The position numbers and the translations under genes are program-made. 64,000 nt of DNA, taken from contig NZ_JAMZDZ010000001.1 in the NCBI RefSeq assembly GCF_024172085.1, forward strand, positions 7,812,001 through 7,876,000. The letters are read 5' to 3'. Positions within the stretch are counted from its first letter, which is position 1, and each line of letters starts with the position of its first letter. Positions 38,560 to 47,015 of the stretch are shown here, piece by piece. The notes under the pieces are model-generated. The model was not told the origin of the DNA. It made no database searches and saw only the letters and a list, made by a program, of their open reading frames with translations. Source of the stretch: Hamadaea flava. GTDB taxonomy: Bacteria > Actinomycetota > Actinomycetes > Mycobacteriales > Micromonosporaceae.

Positions 38560-39327
38560 GTGACGGATAACGTTACGCCCACGTATGAGGAAGCGATGCG
38601 GCTGCGGCGGAGCCTCGCGCGGAGACGGAAGGGGTTGGCTGTGCCTCGGGCGACAGCGATGGATGCGGCCGAGTGGGCCACGATCTTTGATCCGCTCGCG
38701 AAGTTCGAGCCCGACGAGCTGAGCCAGGTGGTACGCGAGTCTGCGTCGATCGAGCTGGCGCGGTGCGAGCGGCACGAGCGCCGGTCGTGGTTCGGCAAGT
38801 TCCTGGTCGCGGCGTCATACGTGGTGATGATCTGCGGGCTGATCGTGTCCGGCATCGTATTTCTGATGGTTCTCCGGGTGAGGCCCGAGGAATTCCAGGC
38901 AGGCTTGCAGATCTTCTGCGCCGCTGGCTTCCTCGCGGGTTGTCTCACGGTTCTGCACTGGTGGGTCGACTGGCTGACCACGCCGTACCGGCAATGGAGC
39001 AGGACAGTCCTCGGGATCGCCGCCATGGAAGGGGCGTGCGCTGCCGGCTCGCTAGCGGCCCTGTATGTGAGGCTCCCGGAGCTGTCCGACCGCTGGCTCC
39101 TGATGATTCCCAGCTGGCTGCTTCTGCTGCTCGCCATCGCGTCTGTTCCCCTGGTCTTTCGCTTCACCCACCACGAGAAGCCACCAGCGGTGGACCTCCA
39201 GTCCTTGACGCCGAAGCAGGTCGAATACCTCATTGCGTACCGGCGTAAAGCCCTGAAGGTCCTCAGGGCCCGGAGCATCGTGAGCTACCCCCTGTTCGAC
39301 GAGCTAGACCAAAGCCCCTTGACCTAA
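38560..39327 (+). CDS. Four-helix membrane protein, candidate Rhs immunity/partner
   Basis: 255 aa, GTG start 4 bp after the Rhs stop, so the two are co-transcribed. A soluble basic-acidic N-terminus (about 1-88) precedes four membrane spans: FLVAASYVVMICGLIVSGIV, FCAAGFLAGCLTVLHWWVDW, LGIAAMEGACAAGSLAALYV and MIPSWLLLLLAIASVPLVF. A short cytosolic tail ends DELDQSPLT. No family recognised. Position directly after an Rhs tip is where immunity genes lie, and a membrane immunity protein would fit a membrane-acting tip. The role is inferred from position only. Confidence 0.65.
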   Translation: MTDNVTPTYEEAMRLRRSLARRRKGLAVPRATAMDAAEWATIFDPLAKFEPDELSQVVRESASIELARCERHERRSWFGKFLVAASYVVMICGLIVSGIVFLMVLRVRPEEFQAGLQIFCAAGFLAGCLTVLHWWVDWLTTPYRQWSRTVLGIAAMEGACAAGSLAALYVRLPELSDRWLLMIPSWLLLLLAIASVPLVFRFTHHEKPPAVDLQSLTPKQVEYLIAYRRKALKVLRARSIVSYPLFDELDQSPLT

Positions 39328-39421
39328 CGTGAGGAGCGGGCTTTCTGAACCGCAATTCCTTCTCGGCCGCGGCCCATTCGCTCTGGGTAGGACTTGGGTT
39401 GCTGAGACCTCTCCGAACACG

Positions 39422-40789
39422 TCAGCGGAGGCGGAAGCGGCGCGCGGTCCGGCGCGCTACGCGTACGCCGCCGACGAAGGCGCGGCCCATGCGGGCCGGT
39501 CCGGACGTGCTCAGCAGCTCGACCAGGTGCAGCGTCTCGCGCAGTTTCTGTTCACGTTCGTCGGCCAGCTGCTGGTAGGCGGCCCGTTGCGCCTGGGCGT
39601 CGGCCAGCAGCCGGGCCAGCTCGTCGCGTTCGGCCACGAGGTCGTGCCACGTCGCGGCCGGTTCGCCGGTCGGCACCTCGGCCGGGTCCAGTTCGATACC
39701 GGCCATCGCGGCCAGCGCAACCGTCAGATCGGCCACCCCTTCGGCCGGCCAGGCGTGCGCGTACCCGTGGTTCGTCAGGAACGCCGCGAGCCGCCGCAGC
39801 GCCTCGACCGGCTCGACGCCCGCGCCCAGCGCGGTCAGCCCCGCCGGCTCGACGATCACCTGGTCCGCGGGCACGCCAGACGGTCCGCGCTGCCACGCCG
39901 TCAGCAGCTCACGCACCGCGGGCAGGTCCCGCTTGACGGCGGCCAGGCTGATCGCCTCTTCAAGGGTACGCACATCGGGGCGGTCTGAGTCCGGCACAGA
40001 GGGCGGCAGGTCCGCGTCCGGCGTGGATCCCGCGACGATGAACCAGGCGGCCGCGACCGGCATCGCCGCCTGACTGCGGAGGGCCCGAGCGGCCACCCGG
40101 CCGGGATCGGCCAGGGACCCCGTCCCAGCGCCGGTGCGGACGAGGGCGGCCTGCAGCACGCCGCTGTCCGGGGTGTCCGATCCGACCAGGACGGTGGGTT
40201 CGACCGGCGACGGGAAACCCCCGTACGCCCGCACGACCGGACGGCCCAACGCGGCAACGACGGCGTCGAAGCCGGGTCCGCCGAGGTCGCCGGCCCAGTC
40301 CTGGTCGGCGGGCGGCGTCGGGGGCGCGGTCAGCCGGTGCACCCCCAGCGGGTTCGCGATCCCCAGCAGCAGTACGCCGTCCGGCCGCAGCCGCCGGGTC
40401 AACCGGCCGAGCACGTCGGTCCATTCCGGACGGTCTGTCTCCGGTCCGGTGAGCCGGTCGAGACCGGCGAGCACCACAATCGCGTCGTACGCCGTGTCGG
40501 CGTCGAGTGTGGCGTCCAGTGCGGCCAGGTCACCGGAGTAGACGGTGGCGGACGGATACCGGGCGGTCAGCACCTTGGCGTCGGCACGGGCGCGGACGAG
40601 CAGCGTCAGGTCTTTCGTCCCGTCGAGGATCGCGTCGATCAGCTCGGGGTCGTGCGGGCCGACGACCAGCACCCGCCCCCGGGCGGTACGCGCGAGCGTC
40701 GCGAGCGCCTGGCCGCGGGCCGGGCCGGCGCCGTGCGTACCGTCGAGATCGGAGTAGGCGAGCAGTTCGCCGCCGAGCGGGTGGGTCAT
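39422..40789 (-). CDS. SAM-methyltransferase-like protein with C-terminal coiled coil
   Basis: 455 aa from ATG 40789. The centre of the N-terminal half has a Rossmann pattern GRVLVVGPHDPELIDAILDG, YDAIVVLAGLDRL and LRPDGVLLLGIANPLGVHRL, as in class I methyltransferases of glycan clusters; the usual glycine-rich GxGxG is altered to VGPHD. Residues about 385-435 (VAERDELARLLADAQAQRAA, YQQLADEREQKLRETLHLVE) form a coiled coil, and the last 25 are strongly basic. It overlaps the upstream gene by 4 bp. Function unknown; surface-glycan modification is a guess from the layout. Confidence 0.55.
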   Translation of the reverse strand: MTHPLGGELLAYSDLDGTHGAGPARGQALATLARTARGRVLVVGPHDPELIDAILDGTKDLTLLVRARADAKVLTARYPSATVYSGDLAALDATLDADTAYDAIVVLAGLDRLTGPETDRPEWTDVLGRLTRRLRPDGVLLLGIANPLGVHRLTAPPTPPADQDWAGDLGGPGFDAVVAALGRPVVRAYGGFPSPVEPTVLVGSDTPDSGVLQAALVRTGAGTGSLADPGRVAARALRSQAAMPVAAAWFIVAGSTPDADLPPSVPDSDRPDVRTLEEAISLAAVKRDLPAVRELLTAWQRGPSGVPADQVIVEPAGLTALGAGVEPVEALRRLAAFLTNHGYAHAWPAEGVADLTVALAAMAGIELDPAEVPTGEPAATWHDLVAERDELARLLADAQAQRAAYQQLADEREQKLRETLHLVELLSTSGPARMGRAFVGGVRVARRTARRFRLR

Positions 40790-41625
40790 CGATCCGCCTT
40801 TTCTGTCGGCCAGCGCAGCAGCCAGCGCATCTCCGCCGGGTCCAGCAGCCGGTCGGCGCCCAGTTCGGCGACCGCCGCCGCGCGGGCCACCGCGACGTCG
40901 ATCTGCTCGCCGTGCAGGTCGGGCCATTCCCGCCGGATGCGGGCCTGCCCGCCGTATACCGGATTCTCCCGCTCGAGCTGCATCGGGTCGCCGTAGACGG
41001 CCGGTTCGCAGCCGGCCAGCGTCCCGTAGAACACCGCCGTCGACAGCCGATTCGACGCGACGCGCAGGTGGCGGCGCTGCTCGCGGAGCTGGCGGTAAAG
41101 GAACTCCGGATCCTGGTTGCCCCACCGGTCGCCGCGGTAGCCGTGGCAGATCACCCGGAAACCTGCCTGCTCGTAGCGGTGCCGCAGTCGCCGAGACTGG
41201 TACTCCTGCCAGTACAGGCAGATCGTCACCGGGCCGGGCTCGGTCAGCTGGATCTGCGCGATCAACCGGCTGTGATCGCCGAGGACGTCCTGACCCTCCC
41301 AACCGTGGAACGGGTACCAGATCGTGCCGCGCCGCAGCTCCGTCGTGTCGTCGGGCATCATCGTCAGCAGGTACGCCCAGGGCGCGCCGAGTGCGTACGC
41401 CGTGTGCCGGCCGAGCGACCAGGCACGGCGGCGGGTGCGTTCGGACCACACGAGCAGCGGTACGCCCGGCACGAAGTCGTGGTCGGGGGCCATGCCGTCG
41501 CCGATGTTCCAGCCGTGCTGCAGATAGCCGTGGATGCGCGGGGAATCGCCGTCGTCCAGACCGCAGTAGCGGGCCAGGATGCGCGAGTGCCCGTAGTAGT
41601 GATTGGCGTGATGCACGGAACTCAT
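40786..41625 (-). CDS. Unknown protein, possible glycosyltransferase-like (GT-B-type pattern)
   Basis: 279 aa, ATG 41625. The sequence has alternating strand-helix character with IHGYLQHGWNIGDGMAPDHD, VPLLVWSERTRRRAWSLGRH, IWYPFHGWEGQDVLGDHSRL, VTICLYWQEYQSRRLRHRYE and LRVASNRLSTAVFYGTLAGC. The HGYLQHGW and SNRLSTAVFYG stretches resemble the two halves of GT-B transferases for polyprenol- or capsule-linked polymers, but I cannot name a family. It is co-transcribed with the methyltransferase-like gene. Confidence 0.5.
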   Translation of the reverse strand: MSSVHHANHYYGHSRILARYCGLDDGDSPRIHGYLQHGWNIGDGMAPDHDFVPGVPLLVWSERTRRRAWSLGRHTAYALGAPWAYLLTMMPDDTTELRRGTIWYPFHGWEGQDVLGDHSRLIAQIQLTEPGPVTICLYWQEYQSRRLRHRYEQAGFRVICHGYRGDRWGNQDPEFLYRQLREQRRHLRVASNRLSTAVFYGTLAGCEPAVYGDPMQLERENPVYGGQARIRREWPDLHGEQIDVAVARAAAVAELGADRLLDPAEMRWLLRWPTEKADR

Positions 41626-41739
41626 TCGGTCGCGGTCGGTCCAGAACGTCGCGGGCGACGCCAGGAGCAGGTTATACGGCTACACCTGAACAACGCACGT
41701 ACGGCGGGTGACTTTCTTGCCGTGGCTACTCTGTAGATC

Positions 41740-42795
41740 ATGAAGCGGCTGGTAGACCTGTCGGTGGCCGGGAACGAAGCCAGCGATCTCCTGCGTGTCG
41801 AGTCGGCCGAGGTGCTCGCGGCGCTGGGCGCGCGGGCGGCGTACTGGACGGTGCTCGACGAAGGTCCGGTCGAGGAGTGCCTGGCGGTGTTGTCGCTCGG
41901 CGCCGACGGCTGGCATGCGCGGCACCTGCCCGCCTCGGCCGGTACGCACACCGGCCGCACCGAGGACGGTGAGGCGCTGGCCCGGCACGACGGCTGGGTC
42001 TACGTCATCGGCTCGCACTTCGGCTCGAAAGCCGGTCCGCTGCGACCGAAGCGGGCCTTCGTCGCCCGGTTCGCCGAGAGCCTGACCCCGCAGGTGCAGG
42101 TCGTGCGGCACCGGTTCACCCTGCATCGGCTGGTCAACGAGGCGTTGCGGCGGCTCGCCGACGAAGGTCACCCGGCCGCGCCCGAGCCGCCGGCCGCCCG
42201 GGTGCACGCCTCGTTCATCGAGGAGACGCTGCGGCGGGGCCAGGCCAAGGCCAAGCAGTGGGTGACCGATCTGCGGCCGGGCGATCATCCGATCAACGTC
42301 GAGGGTGCCGCGTTCACCCCGTCGGGCAGCCTGCTGCTGGGTCTGCGGTGGCCGGTCTCCACCGCGGGGGAACCGCTGCTGGTGGAGATCGCCGGGATTC
42401 CCGGCCTGTTCGCCGAGCCGCCGCTGCCGTTGTCGGTCGTCGGCGTGTACGCGGTGACCGGCGCGGGACCGGGCCCGTTGGGCGTACGCGCGCTGGCGCC
42501 ACGGCCGGGGGTGCCGGGGGAGTTCGACGTCATCGTCGGCTCGATCGACGCGCTCGGCAAGAACTCGGTGATCATCGAGGAACACCCGCAGGCCCGGGAC
42601 GCGACCTGTGCGCATCTGCGGTTCAGGGTGCCCGCGGACGGGTCGGTCGCGATCAAGCCGGTCGTGGTGGCCGATCTCGCGCCGCTGCATCACGTCGAGG
42701 GTGTCGCCGAACTCGACGGTTCACCGCTCTACGTCACCGACGAGGCTCATCGGGTGTCGCTCTGGGTGCACCAGACCTCGGCGTCGGCCAGGTAG
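41740..42795 (+). CDS. DUF3616-like protein
   Basis: 351 aa, ATG 41740. The pattern VEGAAFTPSGSLLLGLRWPV followed by EFDVIVGSIDALG and a regular spacing of beta strands resembles DUF3616, a beta-propeller-like family of unknown function. No signal peptide. Its 3' end overlaps the convergent gene at 42747 by 49 bp. The divergent partner is the possible glycosyltransferase, with a 114-bp shared promoter region. Confidence 0.5.
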   Translation: MKRLVDLSVAGNEASDLLRVESAEVLAALGARAAYWTVLDEGPVEECLAVLSLGADGWHARHLPASAGTHTGRTEDGEALARHDGWVYVIGSHFGSKAGPLRPKRAFVARFAESLTPQVQVVRHRFTLHRLVNEALRRLADEGHPAAPEPPAARVHASFIEETLRRGQAKAKQWVTDLRPGDHPINVEGAAFTPSGSLLLGLRWPVSTAGEPLLVEIAGIPGLFAEPPLPLSVVGVYAVTGAGPGPLGVRALAPRPGVPGEFDVIVGSIDALGKNSVIIEEHPQARDATCAHLRFRVPADGSVAIKPVVVADLAPLHHVEGVAELDGSPLYVTDEAHRVSLWVHQTSASAR

Positions 42796-43262
42796 GCGTG
42801 CGTCTCGCCGGTGACGGCCGTGCCTCCGACGGTCAGCATGCCCACGGCGCAGGGCATGTAGACGGTCGACAGCAGATGCGGGGTGCCGCCCAGGTCGAAG
42901 GTCTCGTCGCGGACGAGCCGGCGATCCTTCGGCTGGAGGATCTCGACCGTCACGTCGGCGGCCGACGCCCGCAGCCCCACGCTGAGTTCCTGATGCCACG
43001 CCACCGGGGCGTCGACCACCTCCGGATCCGGCCACTGCTGTCCGCGTACCTCCGGAAAATGCCGGGTGAACTCCTCAGCCAGCCAGCCGCCCAGCTCGGG
43101 TGAGGCACTGACTACTTTGGTCGTGCCCGCGTGCCAGAGCACGAGCGCGAGGCCGGAGCCGCGCTCGGACCAGTCCACCCGCCAGACGGAGGCGAACGCG
43201 AGCAGGCGTTCGCCGTCACGGACGGTCATTCCGGGATTCGCACCGATGAAGCGGACCGACAT
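42747..43262 (-). CDS. Hypothetical protein, about 171 aa
   Basis: ATG 43262 (or 43271) opens MSVRFIGANPGMTVRDGERL, then FASVWRVDWSERGSGLALVL, VVDAPVAWHQELSVGLRASA and ends EVWCTQSDTR. It is soluble and Trp-rich. No family recognised. The tail overlaps the 3' end of the DUF3616-like gene by 49 bp, so one of the two stop assignments deserves care. It lies upstream of nothing else on its strand; the carbonic anhydrase gene is 18 bp upstream on the same strand and may share its transcript. Confidence 0.5.
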   Translation of the reverse strand: MSVRFIGANPGMTVRDGERLLAFASVWRVDWSERGSGLALVLWHAGTTKVVSASPELGGWLAEEFTRHFPEVRGQQWPDPEVVDAPVAWHQELSVGLRASAADVTVEILQPKDRRLVRDETFDLGGTPHLLSTVYMPCAVGMLTVGGTAVTGETHAYLADAEVWCTQSDTR

Positions 43263-43280
43263 GGCCGCCACGGTACGCGA

Positions 43281-43910
43281 TCAGACGCCGAGGCGGGTGA
43301 CCAGACTTGCCTTGCCCTCGGCCAGCCGGTAGGACAACCCGACGACCGCGCAGCGGCCTTCCTTGACCCGCTCGGCGATCAGCGCCGAACGCTCGATGAT
43401 CGTATCGGCGGTGTAGCGGATGTGCTCGGTGACGGCGAGCCCGGGATCCTTGACAGCCAGGTCCCGGACCGGCACGACGCTGATCATGACGCGCTCGACG
43501 ATGTCCCGGATGAACCCGGGCGGGCTGGTGCCCTCGGCGATGGAGTCCAGCGTCGCGGCGATGGCCCCGCACGAGTCGTGCCCGAGCACCGCGATCAGCG
43601 GGACGTCGAGCATGGCCACGGCGTATTCGATGCTGCCCAGCACCTCCGCGCCGACCACGTGACCGGCGGTCCGGATGACGAACAGGTCGCCGAGGCCGCG
43701 GTCGAAGATGATCTCGGCGGCGAGCCGGGAGTCGGAGCAGCCGAACAGCACCGCGAACGGACGCTGGCCGGTGGCGGCGGCGGCCCGGCGGTCGGCGTCC
43801 TGGTTCGGGTGCTGGCGGTCGCCGGCGACGAACCGATCGTTGCCGGCTAGCAGCAACGTCAGCGCGTCGGCCGGAGTCACCGGCTGGTCGGGGTTCACGG
43901 GCTCGCTCAT
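43281..43910 (-). CDS. Beta-carbonic anhydrase
   Basis: 209 aa from ATG 43910. The zinc ligands are Cys58 and Asp60-Arg62 in FGCSDSR, His111 and Cys114 in GHDSCGA, the standard beta-class set. AGNDRFVAGDRQHPNQD, IIFDRGLGDLFVIRTAGHVV and GSIEYAVAMLDVPLIAVLGH match the family along the whole length. It interconverts CO2 and bicarbonate in the cytosol. No SulP-type transporter is fused or adjacent. Confidence 0.9.
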   Translation of the reverse strand: MSEPVNPDQPVTPADALTLLLAGNDRFVAGDRQHPNQDADRRAAAATGQRPFAVLFGCSDSRLAAEIIFDRGLGDLFVIRTAGHVVGAEVLGSIEYAVAMLDVPLIAVLGHDSCGAIAATLDSIAEGTSPPGFIRDIVERVMISVVPVRDLAVKDPGLAVTEHIRYTADTIIERSALIAERVKEGRCAVVGLSYRLAEGKASLVTRLGV

Positions 43911-44028
43911 CTCGGCCTTCCGGTCGAACGGATCATGAGTCCTCGTTCGCAATTCTGCCCTACGAAGATTGCCCGCGTATGTGGTAGACCTCATAACCAG
44001 CGGATTCCCGCCGTGGGCGGGCCCAGCG

Positions 44029-44559
44029 TCAGGCTGGGTGGCCGGTCGGCACCCAGAAGCGCAGCTTGCCGCCGTCGGCCTCGAACAGGCGGCCACCGGC
44101 GGCCTCGATCACCTTCCGCGAGGCGATGTTGGTGTCGTCGCAGGTCAACAAGGCAGGATCGATGTCCAGCCCGGCGGCGACCGGCAACGCATCGCGCAGC
44201 ATGCGCCCGGCGTACCCCTGTCGGCGGCGCGACGGGCGGACGTCGTAGCCGATGTGCCCGCCGACCAGACGCAGCTGCGGGGTCAGCCGGTGGCGGATGC
44301 CGACACGGCCGACGAACTCCCCGTCCTCGATCCACCAGAGCGTGGTCGCCGGTACTCAACCGCGCGGGCGAGGGGTCTCCTCCAGCGGCGCGGCCAGCAG
44401 ATCGGCCACGTATCGGGCGAACGTGGCGGGATCGGCGAGCCGGTCGGGATCGAGATCGGCGACGAACGGCGAGCGGCCGGTCGGGTCGGACTCGTGGAAC
44501 TCGCGTACGCCGGCGGTGAACGAGATGCGGTGCCGGACGTCGGGCGCCTCCAGCGGCAT
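44029..44559 (-). pseudogene. GNAT acetyltransferase gene with an in-frame TGA at codon 68
   Basis: The frame from ATG 44559 to TGA 44029-44031 is 177 codons with a single internal stop, TGA, at 44356-44358. Before it: FHESDPTGRSPFVADLDPDR and PLEETPRPRG; after it, in the same frame: VPATTLWWIEDGEFVGRVGI, IGYDVRPSRRRQGYAGRML and NIASRKVIEAAGGR. RRRQGYAG is the acetyl-CoA-binding A motif. Family logic suggests the missing residue is aromatic; TGG (Trp) to TGA is one change. It is either a nonsense mutation or a read error, since both halves keep full coding character. Confidence 0.7.
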
Positions 44560-44575
44560 TTCTTGATTCTAAGGT

Positions 44576-45358
44576 TCAGCGGCGGCGGTTGCGGGTGGTG
44601 GCGGGGAGATCGGCCGAGATCCGGGCGGCCGTCGCGAGCAGCGGCGGGACCAGATCGCGGCGAATCGCCTCCAGCGTCGTGCGCCCGGCGTGCGACGAGA
44701 GGTTCACCGCCGCCACCACCCGGCCGGCCCGGTCGCGGATCGGGGCGGCGACCGCGCGCAGGCCCTCCTCCAGCTCCTGGTCGACCAGCGCCCAGCCCTG
44801 TGCGCGTACGCGCTGCAGCTCGGTGCGCAAGGCGGCGGGGGAGCCGATCGTGCGCGAGGTCAGCCGGTCGAGCCGGATGTCCTTGAGGTACGCCTCCAGC
44901 TCCTCGTCCGGCAGCGCGGCGAGCAGCACCCGGCCCATGGAGGTCGCGTACGCCGGGAAGCGGGTCCCGACGCTGATGCTGACCGTCATGATCCGGGAGG
45001 TCGGGACACGGGCGACGTAGACGACGTCGTACCCGTCGAGGACGGACACCGACGACGACTCGTTCACCTCGGTCGCCAGCTGCTCCAGGTGCGGTTCGGC
45101 CACCTCGGGCAGCGACAGGCTCGACAGGTACGCGTACCCGAGTTCCAGCACGCGGGGGCTGAGCGAGAAGAACCGGCCGTCGCTGCGGACGTAGCCCAGT
45201 TCGGCGAGGGTCAGCAGGAACCGCCGAGCGGCCGCCCGGGTGACGCCGGTCGCCGCCGCGACCTCGCTGAGACTCAGCTCCGGATGCGACCGGTCGAACG
45301 CCCGGATGACGGCCAACCCGCGTTCCAGCGACTGCACGAAGTCCGACCTGTCTGCCAC
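44576..45358 (-). CDS. pcaR: IclR-family regulator of the beta-ketoadipate pathway (PcaR-like)
   Basis: 260 aa. N-terminal winged helix FVQSLERGLAVIRAFDRSHP, then LSLSEVAAATGVTRAAARRF and a C-terminal effector domain (VSVLDGYDVVYVARVPTSRI, FPAYATSMGRVLLAALPDEE, DQELEEGLRAVAAPIRDRAG). This matches PcaR/PcaU-type IclR activators that respond to protocatechuate or beta-ketoadipate. It is the last gene of the pca cluster, 13 bp after pcaC. Twin palindromes at 49838 and 49933, in front of pcaI and the importer, are its likely sites. Spacer sharing means it can be co-expressed with its targets. Confidence 0.85.
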   Translation of the reverse strand: MADRSDFVQSLERGLAVIRAFDRSHPELSLSEVAAATGVTRAAARRFLLTLAELGYVRSDGRFFSLSPRVLELGYAYLSSLSLPEVAEPHLEQLATEVNESSSVSVLDGYDVVYVARVPTSRIMTVSISVGTRFPAYATSMGRVLLAALPDEELEAYLKDIRLDRLTSRTIGSPAALRTELQRVRAQGWALVDQELEEGLRAVAAPIRDRAGRVVAAVNLSSHAGRTTLEAIRRDLVPPLLATAARISADLPATTRNRRR

Positions 45359-45371
45359 AACGTTCGCCCTC

Positions 45372-45743
45372 TCACCCGTCTGCTGCCGGAACGATATCGT
45401 TCAGCACTTTCTGAGCTACCGCGAAGGCGGCGTTGACCGCAGGGGCTCCCGCGTACACGGAGGTGTGCAGGAGCGTCTCGCGGATCTCGTCCGGGGTGAC
45501 GCCGTTGCGGATCGCCGCCGCGACGTGCATCGCGAGCTCTCCCTCGGCGTGCTGCTGGGTCAGCAACGCGATGGTCAGCAGGCTGCGCGTACGCCGGTCC
45601 AGGCCGGGGCGCGACCAGACCGCGCCCCAGGCCGTCTCGGTGATGTGCTCCTGCCACGGGCGGGTGAAGTCGGTCGCGGCGGCCAGCGCCCGGTCCACGT
45701 GGGCGTCGCCGAGCACTTCCCGCCGGGTCTGCTCACCACTCAT
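45372..45743 (-). CDS. pcaC: 4-carboxymuconolactone decarboxylase
   Basis: 123 aa, free-standing. The CMD fold has ETAWGAVWSRPGLDRRTRSL, LTIALLTQQHAEGELAMHVA and NGVTPDEIRETLLHTSVYAG, with the conserved acid-base Glu/His residues. It decarboxylates gamma-carboxymuconolactone to the enol-lactone. In many actinobacteria PcaC is fused to PcaD as PcaL; here PcaD is absent. A 72-bp gap separates it from pcaB, so it may have its own ribosome loading. Confidence 0.9.
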   Translation of the reverse strand: MSGEQTRREVLGDAHVDRALAAATDFTRPWQEHITETAWGAVWSRPGLDRRTRSLLTIALLTQQHAEGELAMHVAAAIRNGVTPDEIRETLLHTSVYAGAPAVNAAFAVAQKVLNDIVPAADG

Positions 45744-45815
45744 CTCGGGCCACCCGTCCCTTCTTTTGGCGGCAGATCATGGATATGCCAGCGATCTTGG
45801 GCCAAGATTCCAGGC

Positions 45816-47015
45816 TCATCCGTGATCTGCCGCATTCGGCGAGCCGGCTCGCGGGGGACCGGAGTGCGGGGAGCGGTGGTGGCGCAGGGCGGCGTCGATG
45901 AAGGCGTCCGCGTGGCCGAACGGCCGCGCAGCCGAGGCGTGGTTCTCCAGCGGCCATCCGGCCCGGTCGACGGCGGCCCGCATGACGTCGGTGTGGACGG
46001 TCAGCCCGCTGAGGCATTCGCGCAGCCAGGCGGCCGCCGAACCGGCGACTGTCAGCAGTTCGCGCAGCGGCCGCCATTCGGCGTGCCAGGCGCCGGCCGC
46101 CCGTTCGTGCTCCGCGATCAGGCTGCCCATCAGGGTGGCGACCAGCCCGGGAGCCTGCGCGGCGGCGGCGAGCGTACTGACGGCGGCGATCGGGTTGCGT
46201 TTGTGCGGCATCGCCGTCGACCCGCCCGGCGCGGCCTCTGTGACCTCGCCGATCTCGGTCTGCGCCAGCAGCGTGACGTCGCGAGCGACCTTCCCCGCCG
46301 CGCCGGCGGCTATGCCGAGCGCGCCCGCGAGATCGGCGATCCGGCTGCGTTCGGTGTGCCATGGCAGGCCGGGCGCGGAAAGGCCCAGCCGCGCGGCGAA
46401 CTGCTCGACCGGATCGGCGGCCAACCCCGCGAGGGTTCCCGCAGCCCCGCCGAGTTGGGCGGCAAAGGTCAGCGCGCGCAGCCGGTCCCGGGCGGCGTCC
46501 AGGCCCGACAGCCATTGGGCCGCCTTGAGCCCGAAGGGGATCGGGACGGCCTGTTGCAGCAGCGTACGGCCCATCATCGGGGCGGACCGGTACGCCTCGG
46601 CCCACTGCGCGGTGACCTCGGCCGCCGCGGTGAGGTCGTCGAGGACGGCCACCACGGCCCGCCGGGCGATCACCATGGCGGCGGTGTCCAGGACGTCCTG
46701 CGTGGTCGCGCCGACGTGGACCCACTCGCGGGCCTGCGACGGCACGATCTCCCGGATGATCGCGACCAGCGGATGCACCGGGTTCCCGTGGACTGCGGCC
46801 GCCCGGCCGAGCGCGCCGACGTCGATGAGGATGTGCGAGCACGCGTCGGCGATCGCGGCGGCGGCCGCCGGGGGAGCGGTCGCCCCGGCCAGCGCCACCT
46901 CGACGTCCAGCAGCGCCCGGACCCACGCGGCGTCAGAGACCGCATCGGCGACGCGGCCCCGGTGCAGGACGCCGCCGAACAGCGACCCGTCAGACGGCGA
47001 AGAAGACGGTCTCAT
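45816..47015 (-). CDS. pcaB: 3-carboxy-cis,cis-muconate cycloisomerase
   Basis: 399 aa from ATG 47015, which overlaps the end of pcaG by 26 bp. Superfamily signature GGSTAMPHKRNP, HVGATTQDVLDTAAMVIARR and APMMGRTLLQQAVPIPFGLK are the three conserved regions of the PcaB group. It converts 3-carboxymuconate to 4-carboxymuconolactone. The C-terminal 40 residues are variable and lack the long extra domain of some PcaB proteins. Confidence 0.9.
   Translation of the reverse strand: MRPSSSPSDGSLFGGVLHRGRVADAVSDAAWVRALLDVEVALAGATAPPAAAAAIADACSHILIDVGALGRAAAVHGNPVHPLVAIIREIVPSQAREWVHVGATTQDVLDTAAMVIARRAVVAVLDDLTAAAEVTAQWAEAYRSAPMMGRTLLQQAVPIPFGLKAAQWLSGLDAARDRLRALTFAAQLGGAAGTLAGLAADPVEQFAARLGLSAPGLPWHTERSRIADLAGALGIAAGAAGKVARDVTLLAQTEIGEVTEAAPGGSTAMPHKRNPIAAVSTLAAAAQAPGLVATLMGSLIAEHERAAGAWHAEWRPLRELLTVAGSAAAWLRECLSGLTVHTDVMRAAVDRAGWPLENHASAARPFGHADAFIDAALRHHRSPHSGPPRAGSPNAADHG

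Noticed and set aside
44356-44358. Selenocysteine insertion at the GNAT TGA
   Set aside because: No recognisable stem-loop of the bacterial SECIS type was seen downstream, GNAT enzymes do not use selenocysteine, and a one-base TGG to TGA change is simpler.
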